This document shows, piece by piece, positions 56,000 to 64,000 of a stretch of DNA of 64,000 nucleotides. Both the position numbers and the translations under genes were made by a program. Below the pieces are notes generated by a model. That model was not told the DNA's origin, searched no databases, and saw only the letters and a program-made list of their open reading frames with translations. The DNA is from an uncultured Eubacteriales bacterium. GTDB lineage: Bacteria; Bacillota; Clostridia; Oscillospirales; CAG-272. The stretch covers positions 14,465 through 78,464 of the forward strand of contig CAJLCI010000009.1 of NCBI GenBank assembly GCA_905205065.1, written 5' to 3'. Position 1 is the first letter of the stretch, and every line of letters starts with the position of its first letter.

Positions 56000-57112
56000 T
56001 CATGCTATGAACCGTTCCTCATTACAAAGCGGCTGTATTTCCTTTTGGGCTAACTTATCAAGTAATTCCTTTTGAATAATGTTACGTGGAATAGATGTTT
56101 GGATTTCTGTCTCCCGTACAAGTGGAGATGTTATCATGCTTCTATGACAAATACATTCATCGGAATTCTGATTACAAAGATTCAAATAGTACCAAATAGA
56201 GTTTTCCACTTCCTCCATCGCCTTCTCCTCATCACCAACCGCAAGATAGGCTTGTGCCAACAAGAGATAGCAATCACCGGAATCAAAATCATGATACGGC
56301 GGAGGGCATTCATCTTTAAAAATCGCTTTCAGGATTGCGAAGAATGTTTTATATACCTCGATTGCATCTTGGTATTTTCCGCTATGGTAATAGGCTTTCC
56401 CAAGTCTTGCCGCGTGATCTTCCAAAGCTTGCAGGGAATAATCAATATCGGTACACAAATACTTTGCCGCACACTCGAAATTCTCTATATATTCGTTGAC
56501 GATTGCCATAGTGGAATATAGTGTAAAATCGGTGCGTACAGGAAATTGGCGTGCTTCCTGCGTAGCTGCGCTGAAATTCTGATTTACCGAATACAGAAAC
56601 ACCAGATTTTGTCGTGCCGACAGAACATCCGTAATGTTTTTTGAATGTTCTATGATATAATTTGCCTGTCTGATGGTTTTTGTTAAGATTTCTTCTGAAC
56701 GTTCACTTGCATACATTCCTTCATTATTAGGAAAAGACAGAGAAGTGCCCAACTGCATACAGTTATACATCAATACAAGATTGTTAGGATACTTTTTCAA
56801 ACCCTCAATCAAGGTATCGTATACGGCAAGATAGGAATCAAGATTTCTGTATTCCTTTAATTTCTCCGCATTTTCTACAAATTCCCATGCTTCTTCATCC
56901 TCAGTTGTGACTGCAAGACCAAACAATACATCCGTACTGACTTCAAATACAGATGCAAGCGGCACGATTTGTGAAATATCCGGCATCCCGGTGTCATTTT
57001 CCCATTTTGAAACAGCCTGAAATGTAACGCCAATATGCTCCGCAAGTTCTTCTTGTGTAAAGCCTCGTTCTCTGCGAAGTCGTCGAATAATCTGTCCCAT
57101 TGTTTCCTTCAT
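56000..57112 (-). CDS. XRE-family regulator with helical repeat C-terminus
   Basis: The 370-aa product has a helix-turn-helix domain at residues 1-70 (RLRRERGFTQEELAEHIGVT, then FQAVSKWENDTGMPDISQI), followed by about 300 residues of alpha-helical repeats resembling TPR units (for example LGKAYYHSGKYQDAIEVYKT and YLLLAQAYLAVGDEEKAMEE). Such regulators often sense a peptide or another ligand through the repeats; the target is unknown here. AAGGAG precedes the ATG. It is the only clear gene inside the inverted-repeat unit and lies head to tail with neither neighbour. A short AT-rich stretch upstream (57113-57349) likely holds its promoter. Confidence 0.85.
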   Translation of the reverse strand: MKETMGQIIRRLRRERGFTQEELAEHIGVTFQAVSKWENDTGMPDISQIVPLASVFEVSTDVLFGLAVTTEDEEAWEFVENAEKLKEYRNLDSYLAVYDTLIEGLKKYPNNLVLMYNCMQLGTSLSFPNNEGMYASERSEEILTKTIRQANYIIEHSKNITDVLSARQNLVFLYSVNQNFSAATQEARQFPVRTDFTLYSTMAIVNEYIENFECAAKYLCTDIDYSLQALEDHAARLGKAYYHSGKYQDAIEVYKTFFAILKAIFKDECPPPYHDFDSGDCYLLLAQAYLAVGDEEKAMEEVENSIWYYLNLCNQNSDECICHRSMITSPLVRETEIQTSIPRNIIQKELLDKLAQKEIQPLCNEERFIA

Positions 57113-57640
57113 GAATCAATTCTCCTTCATAATCTGTTGTTCGGTACCGCACATATATTATCTCATACAATTACAATAAAAAGAAGCGACTTAAAGATGA
57201 AGACCACTCAACGCTCCGTTGATAGTATTATATCACACATACTTGCATAATACCAAATCTTTTCATGATAAATATAAAAATTCCTATACATAAAAATCTT
57301 TATATTTCTATAAAGCATTCCATATATAAGCCCTTGATAACGCCCGAAAATGCCTAAAAAACCCATTTTCAAGGATGGTCACGCTCTCACCCTGTATATG
57401 AATCCACTGAAAGATTTCGGAACAATCTTCCTTTCATCACTCCGTTCGGGGCGGACAGGCTCGGTGTAGCAGTATTGTTTTTCTAAACGGCATACAGAAC
57501 GTCGATAAGGATGAACCAAAGATTCGTCCTTATCTAAACATATATGACCTTATCTTAATGACATTGGTGAATACTATATTATTTTTTTGTGTAAATATTG
57601 TCTTAACAACGATTTCTATTGCTATAACTTTTACCTCAAA

Positions 57641-57671
57641 AATAAAGCCGCGCGTGATGCGCGGCTTTATT
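57641..57671 (-). terminator. Terminator of the 57.7-61 kb accessory genes
   Basis: Stem AATAAAGCCGCGC/GCGCGGCTTTATT with a short loop, followed on the minus strand by TTTTTG, lies just past the stop of the DNRLRE-like gene. Confidence 0.85.
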
Positions 57672-57679
57672 TATTAGAC

Positions 57680-58810
57680 TCAGTTATAATAAGTAATTTC
57701 AAGAATTTGGGGCTGATCATAGCAGTCTCCTGTTGAAATTAAGGAGTAGCTATTTCCATCACATTTAGGCTTTAAAACAAAGCCTAACATTTCTATAAAA
57801 TTCTGTGTTTCACTGTCAACAGTAAATCCCGTTATATCTATAATATAGTAACTGTCAGTAAATACAGTCTTAGCTGTGTTTGTCGATCTGCTGTCATTAT
57901 TATTCCATGTAGTTCCGATACTGCAGAATCTTCTCATTAAGTTGTAAGCCGTAATCTCAGTAACTTTTTTATTAAGTCTTGGAATAAATAAACGAACGGA
58001 TTTTATTCTCTTCAGCAATATGTTTCTTATGATACCGTAATTTATTTTTGAAAATAGCCACTGTTCTCCATACTTTTCTCCACTGCCTATAATAGCTGAC
58101 GCCCCATAAAGATTATTCTCATCCGGTCTTCTGTTCTCAACTGTTGTATCAAGCATAAGTTTTTGTTCATACATATTACATTCAACTTCTACTGTTTTTA
58201 ACTCATCCGAACATTCTATATATATTTCATAATGCCGATCGTCAATAGCTTTTGTATTAAGAACCACAGAACCGGGCGTAAAACTCTCGATATATCGGTC
58301 TCCTATAACCGAAATTGTAAAAATCGGTGTTATATCGTGTGACATAAAGGAAAAATATTTTTCATTGAATTTAATTCCATACGGAGTTTCATTTATATCA
58401 ATATTTAATTTAATAAATTTTTCTTTGTTTATTACTTTTCTAAGCTTAACTCCGTTCAGCGTCGGAGATAAATTTACCATTGACATGTTATTAGAACCGA
58501 TTTCTTTTTCGCTTTTTGAAATTTCAATATGTACAATTCCGCAGCTATTCTTTAAACAAACAACGTTATTTCGCACAATAATATCGGCATTGCTTCCGGT
58601 GTGATGCAGGCATCCATTTTCTTGACTAAACTTTAAATTTACAAGATTTCCGTCTGTAATATTAAATATTGGAACACTGAAGACATAAGAAGTTGTAGTC
58701 AGATCTTTATTATCTATTTCAAGCATATACCGATTCAAAAACTCATTTGAACGTAAAACACATTTCCAGTCATTTCGTATTCTATTTATTTCATTAATCG
58801 GCGAGTCCAT
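57680..58810 (-). CDS. Uncharacterised protein with a DNRLRE-like beta domain
   Basis: The 376-aa product has no signal peptide, membrane segment or sorting motif. The part at residues ~215-345 resembles DNRLRE domains, beta-sandwich modules found in secreted clostridial proteins and toxins: an opening MLDTTVENRRPDENNLYG, SGEKYGEQWLFSKI, and ITAYNLMRRFCSIGTTWNNNDSR (the typical A.L.ly...TWnn pattern). The N-terminal half (MDSPINEINRIRNDWKCVLR...) is not recognised. It lies 79 nt downstream of the amidase-repeat gene in the same direction and probably shares its transcript. Function unknown. Confidence 0.55.
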   Translation of the reverse strand: MDSPINEINRIRNDWKCVLRSNEFLNRYMLEIDNKDLTTTSYVFSVPIFNITDGNLVNLKFSQENGCLHHTGSNADIIVRNNVVCLKNSCGIVHIEISKSEKEIGSNNMSMVNLSPTLNGVKLRKVINKEKFIKLNIDINETPYGIKFNEKYFSFMSHDITPIFTISVIGDRYIESFTPGSVVLNTKAIDDRHYEIYIECSDELKTVEVECNMYEQKLMLDTTVENRRPDENNLYGASAIIGSGEKYGEQWLFSKINYGIIRNILLKRIKSVRLFIPRLNKKVTEITAYNLMRRFCSIGTTWNNNDSRSTNTAKTVFTDSYYIIDITGFTVDSETQNFIEMLGFVLKPKCDGNSYSLISTGDCYDQPQILEITYYN

Positions 58811-58889
58811 TTTGCTCCTCCTGTTTTTAATACCAAATTAATATTAAAAGCTATGCGTATATTCCGCACAGCTCTTTAATAACAATTAT

Positions 58890-61115
58890 TTACAGTTCAG
58901 GACGCCAATTCGCATACAAAACCATACTATAATCAGGCACAGTAGTTATCATAGAAATCTTTTCTCCGTATCCATTCGGAAGCGTATACCAACCGTCAAA
59001 ATATTTCTCTTCCTCACAGCAGCAAACTTCGGGCAATTTTCCGAAAATACCGCCGACGTCATAATATAGTATAGAGTTTCCTAATACACATCCTCCGCAA
59101 GGGTTGAATATTACCTTAACTATCCAATGTGCATAAAGCAATACCGTGTTCTCGGGAACAATTGAGGTCGCGTAAACATGACGACCATCAGAACCGGACT
59201 CTGTATACCATCCATCGAAAATACAACCTTCACGAACAGGAACATTCTGGGTTAGAACAGATCCATATTTTTCATTTGTAGGGCAATATACAGTTACAGA
59301 ATTCCCTGAGTAATTGTCAGACAATATAACCGCTGTTACTTTTGTCCAGTGCGCATAAAGAGAATGATCTGAATCAGAACACAATGTTTCACTTGTTACC
59401 TGAGTTCCTCCCGACCGCTCCGTAAACCACCCGTCGAAACGATAACCGCTTCTATCTTTAGATGTTGGCAGGGCTTCTCCATATGCTTCTCCATCATAAG
59501 CGTTAATTGTACTATAAGAACTTGTATCTGATTCACTAAAATTGCATTTTAAAGTTACATTAACTATGCGCGTCCAATGACCATACAATGTTAAATTCTT
59601 TACAGCAGGGACAATTGTACCATTTATATATTTCGTTCCTCCTATTTCTGCGGTATACCACCCGTCAAATCTGTATCCAACATACCCTGCAGGAAGCACA
59701 GTTATAGCTTCCCCTACGGGAAACTTTAATGGTGATACAAATGAATCAGGACTAACTGAATTTTCTACAAAGGTTACTACCGCAACACGAGTCCACTGAG
59801 CATATACTTGCAAAATATTTTCACTTATGTTTGGAACAATTGAATCTGCAGTATATTGGGTCCCGCCTGATCTTGCACTGTAATATCCCTTAAATTTATA
59901 ATATGCATCATCCGTTTCATAATCTTTATATCCTTCCATCTCGCCGAACGGTTGTCCCGGATAGCATGTATTATATTTAAAGTTTAAATCATCACTTTTT
60001 CGGTTTCTCATGTAATGTACAATTATACAACGAATCCACTTTGCGTATAAGCTATGTGACCAAATAGGTACTGGGTGATCAGCTGTAAATATATCCGTTC
60101 CCTCCGGATCTGAACACCAGCCGCCAAATTCATATCCTTCTCTCGTCGGCGTCGGCATTCCTTTCTGAGAATAGGGTAATCCGCATATATATGTGTCAAC
60201 ATGTACATTTTCTTCTGGTGCACCAACATAATTCCATTTAAAAGATACTGTTGCTACCAACGGTGTCCACTTTGCATACAAACTATGGGGGTAGTTAGGA
60301 ACTGGTTGGCTCGAGGTAAATATATCTGTTCCCTCCGGATCTGAGCACCAGCCGCCAAATTCATATCCTTCTCTCGTCGGCGTTGGCATTCCTTTCTGAG
60401 AATAGGGTAATCCGGGCTCATATGAAATCACATAAGCATTTTCGCTGGGCGATCCTATATAATTCCATTTGAAACATACCTCCACTTCAGTTGAACTACT
60501 TCCGCCGCCTGATGAATTTTTGGGCGCTTTAATTATATATTCCAAGTTATTTCCTGCAGCAGTTAATTCATCCTCGTAGTCAGAAGAAAATGTATTAGCA
60601 AAAAATTTACCCCAGGAGATTTTGCATTGAACACCACCATATACTTGAGCAACTTCTACAATGTTCCTTCCACTTGATGAATCCTGATTAACGGTATAAA
60701 CAATTGCACTATGACCATCTTTTCTTATTATATCTCCCGGAGCTAAAGAGATGCCTGCAGCATTTTCTTTTAGATAATATACCCATCCATTGCTATCAGT
60801 ATAACCACTATAATTAGCATTACGCGCTGTTGGATACGTACCAAACACAAGATATGCCATATAATAAGCAAATCCGGCACACTGTATAGAAGAATTGAAA
60901 CAATTACAACCGCAATCTCCAAGATCATAAGGATCACAATTGTTGCCAGAACTATGATGATAACATGGTATATCTCTTACCGAATCTGGATGATTCCTAC
61001 CCATATTTAATTGTTCTGTAGTTGCTTTATCATTTGGGTCATGATTCCAGTATCTACCATTATTAAAAGTATTTTTAAGATTGAATAACTTTTGCGTTAC
61101 TTGTAAATCAGTCAT
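58890..61115 (-). CDS. Cysteine amidase/peptidase-like protein with seven InlB-type repeats
   Basis: The 741-aa product starts with an NlpC/P60- or CHAP-like domain (about 1-195): Cys-rich stretch GNNCDPYDLGDCGCNCF, putative catalytic Cys79 in SIQCAGFAYYMAYLVFG, LAPGDIIRKDGHSAIVY with His135, and a later acidic/polar partner. Residues ~205-741 hold seven Listeria-Bacteroides (InlB B-type) repeats, each ending like GYEFGGWCSDPEGTD...LYAKW. Repeats 1 and 2 are nearly identical even in DNA (about 60,080-60,180 and 60,320-60,420), so duplicated recently. There is no signal peptide or cell-wall anchor, odd for a protein of this type; export by another route is possible. Confidence 0.75.
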   Translation of the reverse strand: MTDLQVTQKLFNLKNTFNNGRYWNHDPNDKATTEQLNMGRNHPDSVRDIPCYHHSSGNNCDPYDLGDCGCNCFNSSIQCAGFAYYMAYLVFGTYPTARNANYSGYTDSNGWVYYLKENAAGISLAPGDIIRKDGHSAIVYTVNQDSSSGRNIVEVAQVYGGVQCKISWGKFFANTFSSDYEDELTAAGNNLEYIIKAPKNSSGGGSSSTEVEVCFKWNYIGSPSENAYVISYEPGLPYSQKGMPTPTREGYEFGGWCSDPEGTDIFTSSQPVPNYPHSLYAKWTPLVATVSFKWNYVGAPEENVHVDTYICGLPYSQKGMPTPTREGYEFGGWCSDPEGTDIFTADHPVPIWSHSLYAKWIRCIIVHYMRNRKSDDLNFKYNTCYPGQPFGEMEGYKDYETDDAYYKFKGYYSARSGGTQYTADSIVPNISENILQVYAQWTRVAVVTFVENSVSPDSFVSPLKFPVGEAITVLPAGYVGYRFDGWYTAEIGGTKYINGTIVPAVKNLTLYGHWTRIVNVTLKCNFSESDTSSYSTINAYDGEAYGEALPTSKDRSGYRFDGWFTERSGGTQVTSETLCSDSDHSLYAHWTKVTAVILSDNYSGNSVTVYCPTNEKYGSVLTQNVPVREGCIFDGWYTESGSDGRHVYATSIVPENTVLLYAHWIVKVIFNPCGGCVLGNSILYYDVGGIFGKLPEVCCCEEEKYFDGWYTLPNGYGEKISMITTVPDYSMVLYANWRPEL

Positions 61116-61200
61116 TTTATATCTCCTTCATTTATATTGTGAATGCATTCAATATTATAAAGAAGATATTAACCACTTGATTGTCAACCTTATATTAAGA

Positions 61201-62415
61201 TTATTTCGCTGACTCATATACTTCAGCATTATGAGCAAGATATTCCTCTACAGTTGAAAAACCATTATTATTTTCATTAAACATCGTATTAATATATTTA
61301 TCATACCCTGCTTCAATTGCTGTCCATGATTTCTCAGACTTATAAACTATTTTACCATTTTCTATTTCTACAGTTCCCTCTTCTTTTACGAACTCATTAA
61401 GTCCGGTCCAATAAATATCACAATCGTACGTTCCTCCCACTGCAATATATTTACGAGGTTTTCTAATATAATTTAAAGAACCATCTTCTCCTCTCATGAA
61501 AATTATAACAGAGTTATTATACCATTCTTCACCATTAATTTTTTCTCTATTTTCCTCTGCATTTATTACCTCTACTCTTATTATTTCATTATCAGTAAAT
61601 AACCATGTATTTCCGAATCCACAATCAGTTCTATTAGAATAAACTACACATTGATTAGTTACATAGGCATAATAAGACTTAAAGTAATTAAGTCCTTTGT
61701 ATTCACGAATTATTGATTTATCTACTTCCATAGTTTGACCATTGGCAGTAAAAGAATTACAAGAAATATAATATTTTCTATTAAAAGGATCTTCCAGGTC
61801 AGCAAACTCTCTTTCTATTTCCGCTACCATACCACCAGATACTAAATTAGATTCTCCCTCTCCTTCTATTTTATCGGAAATAATATCAAAAAAAACGTCA
61901 AACATATCATAATTATCTTTGATAATGTTTGGCATACAAAAAAATAAAGTATTATCATTCTTAAAAAGAACACCGTCTAAAAATTTATAATTAGTATTCT
62001 CTTCCGGAACTTCAATACTTTCAAGAGCGGTTAAGCTTACAAACGCCTGCGTATCTATACTTTCAACTGACTTTCCAAGTTTTATTGTTTTTATCTCGCC
62101 AGCCACTGGACTTGCACCAAATGCATCTTCAGAAATTGCACTAACATTATCAGGTATTGAAATATTATACTCTGTTCCATTATAAGCAGTTAAAACGCCT
62201 TCATCAGATATAGAGAATTCAGGCAATGATAAATCTCCCGTATCACTCTCATATACAGATATATCATTTGCATCAGTTTCAGTCGTAACATCATCATTAA
62301 ACACTGTTTTTTCTGCATCATTGCAGGACACCAACGTCACACATAACATAGTTGCAATACAACAATTACGAATAATTTTATAACCGTATAGTATTGTATT
62401 TTCATTAGCGCACAT
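61201..62415 (-). CDS. Putative lipoprotein with a short leucine-rich (LRR_5/BspA-like) segment
   Basis: The 404-aa product starts at an ATG 10 nt after a GGAG site and has a lipoprotein signal: CCIATMLCVTLVSC with lipobox LVSC (Cys31). After an acidic spacer, a BspA-like leucine-rich segment follows (YNISIPDNVSAISEDAFGAS, IKTIKLGKSVESIDTQAFVS, LTALESIEVPEENTNYKFLD). The C-terminal ~230 residues (NSFTANGQTMEVDKSI... WTGLNEFVKEEGTVEIENGK) are unknown. It is closely similar to the next gene upstream, so it arose by tandem duplication. Longer in-frame starts lie upstream but lack a site. Confidence 0.7.
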   Translation of the reverse strand: MCANENTILYGYKIIRNCCIATMLCVTLVSCNDAEKTVFNDDVTTETDANDISVYESDTGDLSLPEFSISDEGVLTAYNGTEYNISIPDNVSAISEDAFGASPVAGEIKTIKLGKSVESIDTQAFVSLTALESIEVPEENTNYKFLDGVLFKNDNTLFFCMPNIIKDNYDMFDVFFDIISDKIEGEGESNLVSGGMVAEIEREFADLEDPFNRKYYISCNSFTANGQTMEVDKSIIREYKGLNYFKSYYAYVTNQCVVYSNRTDCGFGNTWLFTDNEIIRVEVINAEENREKINGEEWYNNSVIIFMRGEDGSLNYIRKPRKYIAVGGTYDCDIYWTGLNEFVKEEGTVEIENGKIVYKSEKSWTAIEAGYDKYINTMFNENNNGFSTVEEYLAHNAEVYESAK

Positions 62416-62484
62416 AATCTTCATACTCCTATCTTTAATATATATTTGTAATAATATATTACCATTATTGGAAACTTGTGTCAA

Positions 62485-62872
62485 TACTTTTCCAATATAT
62501 ATATATATACTGAATATTTATTAAATATAATTAATGTAATTTAAAATACTAATTTCTAAATATAAATACATTAATTTACTATATATACCTAATATATAAA
62601 ATTTTTATTCATAAAAAATTATAAATAAAAAACAAAATGTTGTTATCGTTATTTATTATTATCGATAACAACATTTTATGCAAAATATTCAATTATGTTA
62701 TTCTTAATAAATCAATACTATCTAAAATTTGTATTATTATAGAGTTCTAAATATCATTTAAAGCTATTTAAAAGATTCAAATCGTAACCGTTACAATTTT
62801 CATATGATTTTTTTCATTTTATTTTTGCTGATTTTACTAATAATATTAGGAGGCTATTGTTATCCTATATAT
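62485..62872. other. AT-rich gap between the two lipoprotein-like genes
   Basis: Besides the terminator of the upstream gene, I see only AT-rich sequence with TATATA runs near 62,500. The promoter of the downstream lipoprotein gene probably lies in the first ~100 nt, but no clear consensus stands out. Confidence 0.5.
62622..62677 (-). terminator. Terminator downstream of the partial lipoprotein-like gene
   Basis: Perfect 15-bp stem AAAATGTTGTTATCG/CGATAACAACATTTT (62634-62677) with a 14-nt AT loop; on the minus strand a T-rich run follows. It lies about 195 nt past the upstream gene's stop. Confidence 0.65.
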
Positions 62873-64000
62873 TTATTTTGCTGATTCAAACCTTTGTGAT
62901 TGTTGTATAAAATATTCTTCTACAGATAAATCAGTTCCTTTTATTAAGTATTTTATAACATAATCCTCATCATATCCCAAGTCTCTTGCAGTAAATTTTT
63001 CCTCTGGATAATACACTATATTTCCATTTTCTATTTTAACATACCCTATTTCCTTAGCAAACTCATCAAGACCAGTCCAACAATAAGCGTAATCCAATTC
63101 TCCACTGTAAAAAACATATTTAAGAGGCATACGAGTATATCTTAAAGATCCGTCTTCTCCTGCCTCAAAAGTTATCACTGAATAATTATACCACTCTTCA
63201 CCATTAATTTTTTCTCCTTCTTGCAGTTTATTTTTATTAATATCTACTCTTACAATTTCATTATTAGTAAACAACCACGTCTTTCCATATGCAGTAGCAT
63301 CTGTAGTATAAGAATAAACTATACATTCACTAGTACTATAGGCACAATTTTTTATAAAGATCCATTTATAGTTAAAATCAACATCATTAAATTCCGCCTT
63401 GTCAAACTCAATATATTGTCCATTAGCACTAAATGCTTTACAATATAAATAATATTTTCTACCAAGAAAATCATCCGAACTAGCATATTCTCTTTCAATT
63501 TTTGCCATCATGTTGCCAGAAACAAGCTTTGCTTCTCCTTCGCCGTCAATATTGTCAGAAATTACGTCATAAAAAATGTTGAACATGTCATAATCAGCCT
63601 TGACAATGCTCGGCATGCAGAAGAATACTGAATTATCAGCTTTTATCAGTACTCCGTCCTTAAATATAAAATTTCCGTTCTCCTCTGGAACCTCAACATT
63701 TTCAAGCTTCGTTAGATTCACAAAAGCTTGAACATCAATATCCTCCACTGATTTCCCAAGCTTAACAGTTGTGATAGCTTCAGCTTTCGGACTTGCTCCA
63801 AACGCATCGGCACCGATCGAAATTACATTGTCAGGTATTACTACAGTTTCATCGTCCCCATTATATGATGTCAAAACCCCGGCTTCGGATATTTCAAATT
63901 CCGGCTTCAGTGCTTCGGTTTCGGCTTCAGTTTCTGTGCTTTGTGGCTGATTTAAATAATTTTCTGTTGTATCAGTTCCGACTAAAGATCTTCCATCTGT
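62873..64000 (-). CDS. Paralogous LRR_5 lipoprotein-like protein, N-terminus beyond window edge
   Basis: The frame is open to base 64,000, so the 5' end is missing and 375 codons are visible. It opens with an acidic Thr/Glu-rich spacer (STETEAETEALKPEFEISEA), then the leucine-rich segment (ETVVIPDNVISIGADAFGAS, ITTVKLGKSVEDIDVQAFVN), and the same unknown C-terminal region as the next gene (WTGLDEFAKEIGYVKIENGN, ending ESAK). The shared ends and similar length suggest tandem duplication. A signal peptide and lipobox are expected upstream, by analogy. Function unknown. Confidence 0.7.
   Translation of the reverse strand, partial: TDGRSLVGTDTTENYLNQPQSTETEAETEALKPEFEISEAGVLTSYNGDDETVVIPDNVISIGADAFGASPKAEAITTVKLGKSVEDIDVQAFVNLTKLENVEVPEENGNFIFKDGVLIKADNSVFFCMPSIVKADYDMFNIFYDVISDNIDGEGEAKLVSGNMMAKIEREYASSDDFLGRKYYLYCKAFSANGQYIEFDKAEFNDVDFNYKWIFIKNCAYSTSECIVYSYTTDATAYGKTWLFTNNEIVRVDINKNKLQEGEKINGEEWYNYSVITFEAGEDGSLRYTRMPLKYVFYSGELDYAYCWTGLDEFAKEIGYVKIENGNIVYYPEEKFTARDLGYDEDYVIKYLIKGTDLSVEEYFIQQSQRFESAK

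Larger units (their letters stand above)
55872..57566. mobile_element. Transposon-like unit without transposase, carrying an XRE regulator
   Basis: The ends are imperfect inverted repeats of 38 bp: left CAATGTCATTTAGATAA, 10 nt, GTTTAGATAAG (55872-55909); right, on the complement, CAATGTCATTAAGATAA, 10 nt, GTTTAGATAAG (57529-57566). Both are flanked by the same 9-bp direct copy, GTGAATACT (55863-55871 and 57567-57575), as expected of a target-site duplication. The 1,695 bp between hold an XRE gene and no visible transposase. The unit is best explained as an insertion-sequence derivative that carries a passenger gene and is moved by a transposase encoded elsewhere. Confidence 0.85.

Noticed and set aside
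57350..57469. 39-codon plus-strand frame inside the mobile unit (starts MPKKPIFKDGHALTLYMNPL)
   Set aside because: No ribosome site and no family that I recognise. It might be a remnant of the original element, but that cannot be supported from the sequence.

Overview
The window is a chromosomal segment of a low-to-moderate GC, endospore-forming, anaerobic member of the Bacillota, most likely class Clostridia. The evidence is a spoIIIA sporulation operon, a class III (oxygen-sensitive) ribonucleotide reductase, a superoxide reductase/ferritin/rubredoxin set, a T-box before trpE, a PyrR-type attenuator before pyrC and a ZTP riboswitch before purE. I cannot assign genus or family from the sequence alone.

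Layout. 1-3.1 kb: trpE-trpG-trpD on the minus strand behind a Trp T-box. 3.3-4.6 kb: two AT-rich accessory genes (MmcQ/YjbR-like and a GNAT acetyltransferase). 4.9-11.5 kb: tRNA-Gly, type III glutamine synthetase, topoisomerase III, a thioredoxin reductase with an unusual pyridine-nucleotide site, and tRNA-Ser. 12-17.3 kb: secG behind a structured leader, facing a spoIIIA operon (AA to AG) that lacks spoIIIAH. 17.4-23.7 kb: NrdR-box-controlled nrdD with a fused redox domain, the superoxide reductase/ferritin/rubredoxin genes, and gpmI. 23.8-26.6 kb: an SPFH protein and a phosphodiester glycosidase. 27-36.7 kb: pyrC, carB, pyrK, pyrD, pyrF, pyrE, pyrB, pyrI. 36.7-52.2 kb: purE, C, F, M, N, an archaeal-type purO, a stand-alone AICAR transformylase, glyA, purD, purL and fhs. 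52.4-55.9 kb: aspartate kinase and typA. 55.87-57.57 kb: a transposon-like unit carrying only an XRE regulator. 57.6-64 kb: an accessory surface or effector region with a DNRLRE-like protein, an amidase with seven InlB-type repeats, and two paralogous lipoprotein-like genes, the last cut by the window edge.

How the genes work together. The 27-52 kb block supplies nearly the whole de novo pyrimidine pathway (carA is missing) and most of the route from PRPP to IMP. glyA and fhs feed one-carbon units to PurN and the AICAR transformylase, and carB, purF and purL draw on the nitrogen that the type III glutamine synthetase could provide.

The two least explained structures are (1) a family of intergenic elements, six copies between 24.9 and 45.5 kb, sharing a head, a tail and a variable number (1 to 13) of degenerate 16-nt tandem units, almost all just upstream of nucleotide-biosynthesis genes; and (2) the 1,695-bp unit at 55,872-57,566, with 38-bp imperfect inverted ends and a perfect 9-bp target duplication but no transposase, whose only clear gene is a helix-turn-helix regulator.
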